A stretch of 13,639 nt of DNA, taken from assembly GCA_037968555.1 (NCBI GenBank), contig JBBKVS010000032.1:1-13639 (forward strand), read 5' to 3'. The stretch's first letter is position 1, and the number at the start of each line of letters is the position of its first letter. This document shows positions 8,536-13,639 of this stretch, piece after piece. Source of the stretch: JAWXBM01 sp037968555 (GTDB lineage: Bacteria; Pseudomonadota; Gammaproteobacteria; Xanthomonadales; SZUA-36). Position numbers and translations under genes: made by a program. The notes below the pieces were generated by a model. That model ran no database searches. It saw nothing but the letters and a program-made list of their open reading frames with translations, and was not told the DNA's origin.

Positions 8536-9522
8536 ATGGCAGTAAAACAAGGCGATGCAGGAAGCGCATGCCACACCGGTGTGGTGATGGATCCCATCGC
8601 TGGTATCAAGAGTTACAAGGATTCCACTTTTGCCATGATGCTGGAGGCGCAGCGCCGTGGCCACGTGCTGTGGTACATGGAGCAGTCGGACCTGAGCGTG
8701 GTTGAAGGCGTGGCCATGGCCAGCATGCGACGGGTGGAAGTGCGCGATCAGAAACAGGACTGGTTCACGCTGGGTGAGCGCGAAAAGCGCGAGCTGGCAA
8801 GCCTGGACATCCTGCTGATGCGCAAGGACCCGCCTTTTGACATGGCTTATGTCTACACCACTTACATACTCGACCTGGCCGAGCGCGCCGGTGTGCTGGT
8901 AGTGAACCGGCCGCAGGCTTTGCGCGATGCCAACGAGAAATGTTTCATCACGCTGTTCCCGCAATGCTGTGTGCCCACGCATATCACGCAGAGTTCGGCG
9001 GATATCCGCGCATTTATCAAACAACATGGCCTGGCCATCGTCAAACCGCTGGGTGGCATGGGCGGTGATTCCATCTTCCAGGCGCGGCCGGATGATCCCA
9101 ACCTCAATGTGATTCTGGAAACCATCACCCGCGGTGATCGCGAGATGGTGATGGTGCAGCGTTACATTCCGGAAATCGTGGCCGGTGACAAACGCATACT
9201 GGTAGTCGACGGCGTGGCACAGGATTACGCTTTGGCACGCATTCCGGGTGGCGGCGATTTTCGCGGCAACCTGGCAAAAGGTGGACGGGGTGAGGGTGTG
9301 GCCCTGAGCGATCGCGACCGCTGGATCTGCGAGCAGGTCAGTGCGGAGTTGCGCAAGCGAGGCATATTGTTTGCCGGGCTGGACGTGATCGGCGATTACC
9401 TGACCGAAATCAATGTCACCAGCCCGACCTGCATACGCGAACTGGATGCACAGTTTGGTCTCAATATTGCGGGTGAATTGTTTGATGCGCTGGAAGCCCG
9501 CCGGGGTGGCCAGGCCGCATGA
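8536..9522 (+). CDS. gshB: GshB: glutathione synthetase (ATP-grasp ligase)
   Basis: 328 residues, close to the 316 of the E. coli enzyme. It joins gamma-glutamylcysteine and glycine with ATP in the cytoplasm, the last step of glutathione synthesis. AAGGA stands 7 nt before the ATG. N-terminal substrate domain: VVMDPIAGIKSYKDSTFAMM and LLMRKDPPFDMAYVY. ATP-grasp part: VNRPQALRDANEKCF, IVKPLGGMGGDSIF (K170 to G177, the nucleotide-binding loop), MVQRYIPE, GDKRILVVDG, RIPGGGDFRGNLAKGG, and the metal-binding end GLDVIGDYLTEINVTSPT (N293). All key stretches are intact. It is followed by tonB with a 4-bp overlap, so the two are cotranscribed, and it is divergent from pilG; the gshB-pil adjacency is conserved in Pseudomonas. 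Confidence 0.97.
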   Translation: MAVKQGDAGSACHTGVVMDPIAGIKSYKDSTFAMMLEAQRRGHVLWYMEQSDLSVVEGVAMASMRRVEVRDQKQDWFTLGEREKRELASLDILLMRKDPPFDMAYVYTTYILDLAERAGVLVVNRPQALRDANEKCFITLFPQCCVPTHITQSSADIRAFIKQHGLAIVKPLGGMGGDSIFQARPDDPNLNVILETITRGDREMVMVQRYIPEIVAGDKRILVVDGVAQDYALARIPGGGDFRGNLAKGGRGEGVALSDRDRWICEQVSAELRKRGILFAGLDVIGDYLTEINVTSPTCIRELDAQFGLNIAGELFDALEARRGGQAA

Positions 9523-10388
9523 AGTACGCCCGCTCAGCCCGACGCCCCTGGCATGAAGACCGCTTCATGCTGTTCCTGGTGCTGGCTATGGGTATTCACG
9601 CGGTCTTGCTGATCGGTGTGCATTTTGGCATCAACCTGAATCCGGCGCCGCGCCTGGCCGATACCCTGGATGTGGTGCTGGTGCGTTGGCGCTCCGAGGA
9701 CGAACCCGACAAGGCGGATTTTCTGGCCCAGGCCAATCAGCAGGGTGGTGGTGAGTCCACCGAGATGCAACGACCTTCACGCCCTGTCAGTGGTGAATTG
9801 CCCATACAGGACAAAGGTCAGGACGCACAGCAAAGTGAACAATCGATTCCGCAAGAAGCCACGCCAGAGCGCGAAGTGATTGCGATTGAAAGCCAGCAGG
9901 CTGCGCCGCTGGAACTGAACCTGATGGAACAAGCCGAAACGGAAGTACCCAGCGCGGCACAGTTGATGCGGCAGAGCCTGGAGATGGCCAGCCTGCAACC
10001 ACAAGTCAGCCGCGAGCAGCAACTGGATTCAAAACTGCCGCGGCGTAAAGTGATTTCAGCCAACACCAAGGAATACGAATTCGCCAGCTATATGAGTGCC
10101 TGGGTGGCCAAGGTCGAGCGGGTCGGTAATCTCAATTACCCGCTGGAGCTGCGCGAGAAAAAAATGCATGGCAACCTGGTGTTGTCGGTGGGAATTTATC
10201 CGGATGGTTCCATTGAAACCATAGAAGTCAAACGCACATCGGGTATCGAAGCAGTGGATCGGGCCGCAGTGGCCATCGTTACCCTGGCAGCACCTTATTC
10301 ACCTTTGCCGGATAATATTCGCGACAAGGTAGACATACTGCACATCACTCGCACCTGGCGATTTGGTTCGCGCTTCGGTTCCGACTAG
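9519..10388 (+). CDS. tonB: TonB-family energy transducer of the gshB-linked (TonB3-like) type
   Basis: 289 residues, starting at the ATG of an ATGA overlap with gshB (translational coupling; the upstream ribosome binding site is weak). TonB proteins pass proton-motive force from ExbB/ExbD to outer-membrane receptors. Seen: a basic N-terminus; one membrane anchor at about 16-38 (FMLFLVLAMGIHAVLLIGVHF); a short segment TLDVVLVRWRSEDEPDKADF followed by LAQANQQGGGES, characteristic of this subgroup; a Gln/Glu-rich periplasmic spacer (about 75-180) without the Pro-Lys/Pro-Glu repeats of classical TonB; and a C-terminal TonB domain (about 190-285) with NYPLELREKKMHGNLVLSVG and the TWRFG end. In P. 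aeruginosa the tonB next to gshB (tonB3) is reported to be needed for normal twitching and pilus assembly, so a pilus-related role is inferred here. No exbB or exbD lies in the window. Confidence 0.9.
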   Translation: MKYARSARRPWHEDRFMLFLVLAMGIHAVLLIGVHFGINLNPAPRLADTLDVVLVRWRSEDEPDKADFLAQANQQGGGESTEMQRPSRPVSGELPIQDKGQDAQQSEQSIPQEATPEREVIAIESQQAAPLELNLMEQAETEVPSAAQLMRQSLEMASLQPQVSREQQLDSKLPRRKVISANTKEYEFASYMSAWVAKVERVGNLNYPLELREKKMHGNLVLSVGIYPDGSIETIEVKRTSGIEAVDRAAVAIVTLAAPYSPLPDNIRDKVDILHITRTWRFGSRFGSD

Positions 10389-10394
10389 GTCATG

Positions 10395-10409
10395 TTTGGC
10401 TCTGAATCA
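10395..10409. repeat. 15-bp direct repeat, copy 1 (TTTGGCTCTGAATCA)
   Basis: Perfect copy of the 15-mer at 10517-10531, 122 bp away. It begins 7 bp after the tonB stop and its GCTCTGA portion also forms the left arm of the hairpin at 10399-10431. Confidence 0.85.
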
Positions 10410-10431
10410 TTCATCCCTGAATGCTCAGAGC
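10399..10431 (+). terminator. Long interrupted hairpin after tonB (candidate terminator or repeat element)
   Basis: GCTCTGA (10399-10405) pairs with TCAGAGC (10425-10431), and CATTCA (10408-10413) pairs with TGAATG (10418-10423) around a TCCC loop. That gives 13 base pairs with a 2-by-1 internal loop. It lies 10 bp after the tonB stop. No run of T follows directly, so intrinsic termination is uncertain; a short T-run (TTTTT at 10452-10456) comes 20 bp later. Confidence 0.5.
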
Positions 10432-10438
10432 ACGCCCA

Positions 10439-10458
10439 ACAAAAAGTGTGATTTTTGT
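10439..10458. other. AT-rich inverted repeat in the convergent intergenic region
   Basis: ACAAAAA (10439-10445) and TTTTTGT (10452-10458) are perfectly complementary around a 6-nt loop (GTGTGA). By composition the stem is weak. It may supply the T-tract after the preceding hairpin. Confidence 0.4.
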
Positions 10459-10496
10459 CAGGCTTCATTTTCTATGATTTTCAATCTTCGAAAATG

Positions 10497-10516
10497 TCGG
10501 CACATCCCTGTGCCGA
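10497..10516. terminator. Perfect 8-bp hairpin, candidate bidirectional terminator between tonB and the VOC gene
   Basis: TCGGCACA (10497-10504), loop TCCC, TGTGCCGA (10509-10516). On the plus strand it is followed by TTT; on the minus strand, where the loop is the GNRA-type GGGA, it is followed by CATTTTC. It lies 12 bp beyond the VOC stop codon, and the convergent position fits termination of both units. The short T-tracts keep this from being certain. Confidence 0.6.
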
Positions 10517-10531
10517 TTTGGCTCTGAATCA
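10517..10531. repeat. 15-bp direct repeat, copy 2 (TTTGGCTCTGAATCA)
   Basis: Identical to 10395-10409. Its last three bases are the TGA stop codon of the VOC gene on the minus strand. The two copies bracket almost the entire convergent intergenic region. Confidence 0.85.
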
Positions 10532-10939
10532 GTCAGCGGCCGCCAATTTCAGTTCCACGGTGTTGCCATCCGGATCCTGGATGTAAATAGAACGGCCAAA
10601 GCCATTGGCGCCATAGCGACGGGCATACTCACTGGGCTCAAGACCCTGGGCTGTCAGCCAGTCCAGTAATTGCTGTTCATCGACGGGATCAATCTCCAGG
10701 CAGAAGTGATCCAGGTTGTGACCGGTTTCTGCCGGTGCTGGCCCGCCCATGCGACCCAGTTCGCTGTTAACGTCGACCAGGTCGATCAGGGAATCACCTG
10801 CGCGCAATTGGACCAGGCCGATTTCAGGCTCCAATTCGCGTTCCACTACGCAGGGCAGAACATCGCAGTAAAAGCTGAGCAAGGCAGCCATGTTTTCAGT
10901 GCGCAGAACGATATGGTCAATGCCGCGTATGCGTATCAT
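10529..10939 (-). CDS. VOC-fold (glyoxalase / bleomycin resistance / extradiol dioxygenase superfamily) protein, substrate unknown
   Basis: 136 residues, the usual size of a two-module VOC protein. First module: IRGIDHIVLRTENMAALLSF, with a likely metal ligand at H9. Second module: GHNLDHFCLEID with H78, and the end IYIQDPDGNTVELKL with E129. H9, H78 and E129 are where the metal ligands sit in this superfamily, so a metal-dependent enzyme is likely; D53 might complete the site. Family members include lyases, dioxygenases and resistance proteins, and I cannot choose the reaction. Its ATG overlaps the LOG gene stop by 4 bp (ATGA), so it is translationally coupled to it and probably the last gene of the yqgE-ruvX-pyrB-LOG-VOC unit. 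The stop codon is part of a 15-bp repeat. Confidence 0.9.
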   Translation of the reverse strand: MIRIRGIDHIVLRTENMAALLSFYCDVLPCVVERELEPEIGLVQLRAGDSLIDLVDVNSELGRMGGPAPAETGHNLDHFCLEIDPVDEQQLLDWLTAQGLEPSEYARRYGANGFGRSIYIQDPDGNTVELKLAAAD

Positions 10940-11517
10940 GTTTCATCCGGGCCTATCCACTTGCGTACCTGCGGTGCCTGGTAACTGGCAAATCGGTCCA
11001 GCAACAAATTGGGCTGTTGTTCGACGATGATCATGGCCTTGTAGGCTTCGCGTACGAAGTGCTCGTCCATAGCGTGTTGCAGAAACAGGGCGAGGTGATC
11101 GTAATAGTTGGCAATGTTGAGCAAGCCGCAGGGTTTCTCATGTATGCCCAGCTGCGCCCAGGTGAGAATTTCAAAAATCTCTTCAAAAGTACCCCAGCCG
11201 CCCGGCAGGGCAACAAAGCCGTCCGCCAGCTCGGCCATCATGGCTTTGCGCTCATGCATGGAAGTCACCACGATCAGCTCCGACAGCGCCGTGTGGGCAA
11301 CCTCACGGGTGGCCAGGCTTTGTGGAATCACGCCTATGGCTTCACCGCCGTTCTCCAGCACAGCATCCGCAACGGCGCCCATCACGCCAATGCTGGCTCC
11401 GCCATAAACCAGCCCGATGTTGCGCTTTACCAGTTCGCGTCCCAGCTCGGCCGCAGCTTCACGATAATCGGGCAATCGGCCAGGATTGGAGCCGCAATAG
11501 ACGCAGATGCGCTTCAT
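10936..11517 (-). CDS. LOG-family nucleotide 5'-monophosphate phosphoribohydrolase (TIGR00730 type)
   Basis: 193 residues, typical of the short LOG family. The family cleaves the base from nucleoside 5'-monophosphates; plant and some bacterial members release cytokinins, while other bacterial members act in nucleotide turnover. Seen: MKRICVYCGSNPG at the start; GLVYGGASIGVMGAVADAVL, a Rossmann-like nucleotide-binding stretch; MHERKAMM (87-94, with catalytic-type R90 and K91); and the signature PGGWGTFEE (105-113, E113 catalytic) followed by EILTWAQLGIHEKPCGLLN. All signature residues are present. The ATG at 11517 has GGGG 8 nt upstream. The gene begins 28 bp after the pyrB stop and overlaps the VOC gene by 4 bp. 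The pyrB neighbourhood suggests a role in nucleotide metabolism rather than hormone making, but this is inference. Confidence 0.94.
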   Translation of the reverse strand: MKRICVYCGSNPGRLPDYREAAAELGRELVKRNIGLVYGGASIGVMGAVADAVLENGGEAIGVIPQSLATREVAHTALSELIVVTSMHERKAMMAELADGFVALPGGWGTFEEIFEILTWAQLGIHEKPCGLLNIANYYDHLALFLQHAMDEHFVREAYKAMIIVEQQPNLLLDRFASYQAPQVRKWIGPDET

Positions 11518-11545
11518 TTCAACTTCCCCTGACCATTGGCAGCCC

Positions 11546-12469
11546 TCATTCTGACTGACCAGCCAGGCTCAGCAACACCGCCATTCGTGTGTGCAGGCCA
11601 TTGCGCACCTGTTTGCGAACCAGCGACTGCGGACCATCGGCCACCGCAGAAGCAATCTCTACACCGCGATTCATTGGGCCAGGATGTAAAACACAGGCGC
11701 CGGGCGCCGTCAGGGCCATACGCTCTTCAGTCAGGCCCCAGGCTTTGTGGTAATCCTCGGCGGCCGGTATGGCGAGGCCAAAAATGCGTTCTTTCTGGAT
11801 GCGCAGCATCATCACCACATCGGCGCCACTTAAAGCCTCGTCGAAGTCTTCATAGACTTTCGCATGAGTGGCCAGTTGCTGCCGCGGTAAAAATTCTGCC
11901 GGGCCAACCAGGCGCAATTCGCCCACACCCAGGCGCGGCAGCAGTGCCAGGCAGGACCGGGCCACACGCGAGTGTTTGATATCACCAGCCAGCACTATTT
12001 TGAGATTTGCCAGATCACCAAAATGCTGTTTGAGAGTGACGGCATCAAGCAAGGCCTGGGTGGGATGTGCTCCGGTGCCGTCACCGGCATTGATCACATG
12101 CGTGCCCTCACTGGCGCGATCTGCCAATTGCTGCGCCGTGCCTTCTATCGCATGGCGTATGACCAGGAAATCCGGATGCATGGCCTGCAGGGCATCGAAG
12201 GTATCTTCCAGGGATTCGCCTTTTTCCACCGAACTGCCCTGCGATGAGATATTGATCACCTGTAAACCCAGTCTGAGTGCGGCCGTTTCAAAAGAAACCC
12301 GGGTGCGCGTGCTCGGTTCGCAGAACAGGTTGATCAGCAGTTGTCCTGCCAGCCGGTTCTGGTACTGCTGTGGTTGTTCCGCAATGGCCAGGGCCAGGTC
12401 TATCAATTGCTGCAGCTGTGCATCGCTGCAGGCATCGGTATGGGTAAAGTGTGTCAGGCGGTCGGACAT
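11546..12469 (-). CDS. pyrB: PyrB: aspartate carbamoyltransferase catalytic chain
   Basis: 307 residues. It transfers the carbamoyl group from carbamoyl phosphate to aspartate, the committed step of pyrimidine synthesis. Active-site residues are all visible: carbamoyl-phosphate loop EPSTRTRVSFE (S53-R57), the 80s loop with K83 in SSVEKGESLEDT, R105, H135 in GDGTGAHPTQALLD, and the C-terminal HPGPMNRGVE. The aspartate-binding domain has VLAGDIKHSRVARS. P. aeruginosa PyrB has about 334 residues, the extra part being an N-terminal extension used with an inactive PyrC' partner; this protein lacks that extension and no pyrC' follows. No pyrI follows either. The length is closer to the free catalytic trimers of Bacillus type, but an unlinked partner is possible. 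AGGA lies about 10 nt before the ATG. It starts 84 bp after ruvX; pyrR, usually found there in pseudomonads, is absent. Confidence 0.97.
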   Translation of the reverse strand: MSDRLTHFTHTDACSDAQLQQLIDLALAIAEQPQQYQNRLAGQLLINLFCEPSTRTRVSFETAALRLGLQVINISSQGSSVEKGESLEDTFDALQAMHPDFLVIRHAIEGTAQQLADRASEGTHVINAGDGTGAHPTQALLDAVTLKQHFGDLANLKIVLAGDIKHSRVARSCLALLPRLGVGELRLVGPAEFLPRQQLATHAKVYEDFDEALSGADVVMMLRIQKERIFGLAIPAAEDYHKAWGLTEERMALTAPGACVLHPGPMNRGVEIASAVADGPQSLVRKQVRNGLHTRMAVLLSLAGQSE

Positions 12470-12491
12470 GCTGCGGATTCCTGCTGCTTTA

Positions 12492-12520
12492 AGGAAACCC
12501 GGAATTGTTCAGAGTTTCCT
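12492..12520 (-). other. Inverted repeat in the ruvX-pyrB gap
   Basis: AGGAAAC (12492-12498) and GTTTCCT (12514-12520) are a perfect 7-bp inverted repeat with a 15-nt spacer, in the 84-bp gap just before pyrB. It could be an operator or a leader stem, but there is no following T-run or leader peptide that would make a classical pyrimidine attenuator. No clear promoter is visible in the gap. Confidence 0.35.
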
Positions 12521-12553
12521 GATTTATGGCTGGCGGGTGCTGGCTGTTGGGCT

Positions 12554-13018
12554 TCAGTCCCCGGTCGGCACGATGTTTTCTGGCAGTGATTGTAACCAGT
12601 TTTGCAGTATCAGTTGGGCTGCAACCGAGTCCAGCTGGCGGGCATCCTTGCGGCGCGCCTGGCCGCTGGCGCGCATGGCCACGAATCGTTCTTCGGCTGC
12701 CTGCGAGCTGAATCGCTCGTCAGCAAAGACACAGGGCTGGTCAAAACGCTTTTCCAGCGAGGCAGCAAAGCGGCGCGTATGGCGCGACATATCGGTTTCT
12801 TTGCCCTCCAGGTCCAGCGGCAGGCCGACAATGAAAAGGCTGGGTTTCCATTCCTTGACCAGTCGGCTGATGCTGGCCCAATCCGGTGCATTGCCATGAC
12901 TGACAGTTTCCAGGCTGCTGGCGGTGCGGGTGGTGGCCTGGCCTACAGCCGTGCCAATCCGCCGCAAACCGAAATCAAAACACAGTACGTAACCGCTAGG
13001 GATGCTGCTATCAGGCAT
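12554..13018 (-). CDS. ruvX: RuvX/YqgF: putative Holliday junction resolvase-like nuclease (rRNA maturation)
   Basis: 154 residues from the ATG at 13018. An in-frame GTG at 13030 would add four residues; GGTGG just upstream and the usual short N-terminus favour the ATG. The family has an RNase H-like fold; in E. coli it is essential and linked to 16S rRNA 5' processing, and other members cut Holliday junctions. Seen: CFDFGLRRIGTAVG, carrying the first catalytic Asp (DFG); LFIVGLPLDLEGKETDMS; FADERFSSQAAEE (the conserved DER with the second acidic residue); and RKDARQLDSVAAQLILQNWL with the last catalytic Asp. The start overlaps the yqgE end by 8 bp, the same yqgE-ruvX coupling seen in many gammaproteobacteria. 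Confidence 0.95.
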   Translation of the reverse strand: MPDSSIPSGYVLCFDFGLRRIGTAVGQATTRTASSLETVSHGNAPDWASISRLVKEWKPSLFIVGLPLDLEGKETDMSRHTRRFAASLEKRFDQPCVFADERFSSQAAEERFVAMRASGQARRKDARQLDSVAAQLILQNWLQSLPENIVPTGD

Positions 13019-13586
13019 GCCCACCGGCACCGTGCAGCCGGTCTATCTTGATACCGAGTCGATCCAGTGCACCTTCGAAACGGCTAAGCAGGGGTACATC
13101 AAAGACAATGGCGCTGTCGGCTTCTACCGACAGCCAGGCATTCTCGCGCAACTCGCCCTCCAGTTGACCGCCGCCCCAGCCGGCATAGCCCAGCGCCACC
13201 ACAAATTTTTCCGGCCCACCACCCAGGGCTATGGCTGCCAGTACATCACGCGAAGTGGTAACCATGATTTCGGGAGATACTTCCAAACTGGATTCGTAGC
13301 CTTCAATCGGCGAATGCAAGACAAAGCCACGATCAGGCGCTACCGGGCCGCCTTCCAGCACCGGCAAAATACGTATGGCATGGTTGTCACAATCGATGTG
13401 CAGCTGGGCGAGTATCTCTCCCAGGGAAAATTCGGATTGGCGGTTAATGGTAATGCCAATCGCACCTTCTTCGTTGTGCTGGCACAGCAAAGTGACACTG
13501 CCAGAAAAGTTATCGTCTGTCATGCCAGGCATGGCTATCAACATCTGACGATCGAGGTAGCCGCTGATGACCTTTGGTTTTTCCAT
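13011..13586 (-). CDS. yqgE: YqgE/AlgH family (UPF0301) protein
   Basis: 191 residues from the ATG at 13586, which has GGAG 9 nt upstream. An ATG at 13592 (GGAG only 3 nt away) and a TTG at 13628 are the other in-frame starts. The molecular function is unproven; the Pseudomonas member AlgH has been linked to alginate control. Family hallmarks seen: YLDRQMLIAMPGMTDDNFSG near the start; VTLLCQHNEEGAIGITINR; VLEGGPVAPDRGFVLHS, the strongly conserved GGP motif; ALGYAGWGGGQLEGELRENA with the GYAGWG turn; and W-containing LSVEADSAIVFDVP. The length matches the family (about 185-190). It is the first gene of the minus-strand block within the window. The 53 bases upstream to the right edge show no recognisable gene, and its promoter cannot be placed. 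Confidence 0.95.
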   Translation of the reverse strand: MEKPKVISGYLDRQMLIAMPGMTDDNFSGSVTLLCQHNEEGAIGITINRQSEFSLGEILAQLHIDCDNHAIRILPVLEGGPVAPDRGFVLHSPIEGYESSLEVSPEIMVTTSRDVLAAIALGGGPEKFVVALGYAGWGGGQLEGELRENAWLSVEADSAIVFDVPLLSRFEGALDRLGIKIDRLHGAGGHA

Positions 13587-13639
13587 TTCCATGAGCTCCA
13601 GATTGGGCTGAGGGCGGACGCTTTTCAAGCCTGCTGTGC

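Noticed and set aside
8407..9027. A 206-codon minus-strand frame overlapping gshB and the divergent control region.
   Set aside because: gshB on the plus strand is unambiguous, and this frame is His/Gln/Ala-rich antisense with no family match that I recognise.
12470..12553. Pyrimidine attenuator or PyrR-binding leader before pyrB.
   Set aside because: Only a 7-bp inverted repeat with a 15-nt spacer is present. There is no T-run, no leader peptide and no pyrR gene nearby.
11868..12899. A 343-codon plus-strand frame opposite pyrB and ruvX.
   Set aside because: Both minus-strand genes show intact active-site motifs; the plus-strand translation is a low-complexity Ser/Arg-rich shadow.
1..13639. 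CRISPR array, insertion sequence, prophage or defence island.
   Set aside because: No spaced direct-repeat array, transposase, integrase, phage or toxin-antitoxin signature is seen. All frames with recognisable domains are housekeeping or type IV pilus genes.

Overview
This window is chromosomal DNA from a gammaproteobacterium with moderately high GC. The gene order chpA-pilJ-pilI-pilG | gshB-tonB, with yqgE-ruvX-pyrB nearby, matches the well-known Pseudomonas-type neighbourhood (Pil-Chp twitching-motility chemosensory genes beside glutathione synthetase, a TonB, AlgH/YqgE, RuvX and aspartate carbamoyltransferase). The exact order or genus cannot be fixed from the sequence. I see no tRNA, rRNA, insertion sequence, prophage or CRISPR array.

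Left part (1-8268, minus strand): a type IV pilus chemosensory operon read right to left as pilG, pilI, pilJ, chpA. The chpA frame is open for 1698 codons and runs off the left edge, so its C-terminal receiver domain and any genes beyond it are outside the window. The largest gene in the window is therefore truncated. Compared with Pseudomonas aeruginosa, pilH (second response regulator) and pilK (CheR-type methyltransferase) are missing from their usual slots; the remaining junctions are 33-53 bp or overlapping.

Middle (8269-10388): a 267-bp divergent control region, then gshB and tonB on the plus strand, joined by a 4-bp ATGA overlap. The TonB belongs to the gshB-linked type; the P. aeruginosa counterpart TonB3 is known to affect twitching and pilus assembly, which ties this pair functionally to the pil genes.

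Junction (10389-10528): a 140-bp convergent intergenic region packed with three hairpins and bracketed by a perfect 15-bp direct repeat. It coincides with the edge of a block that is inverted relative to Pseudomonas.

Right part (10529-13592, minus strand): yqgE, ruvX, pyrB, a LOG-family nucleotide phosphoribohydrolase and a VOC-fold protein, tightly packed (overlaps of 8 and 4 bp, gaps of 28 and 84 bp) and probably one or two transcription units. The pyrR and pyrC' genes that accompany pyrB in pseudomonads are absent, and LOG plus VOC occupy the downstream position.

Overall this is a recognisable conserved locus. I do not find an undescribed defence or mobile system. The points of interest are the slimmed-down Chp pathway, the rebuilt ChpA phosphotransfer region with its repeat-bearing linker, and the inverted pyrB block with its repeat-rich boundary.
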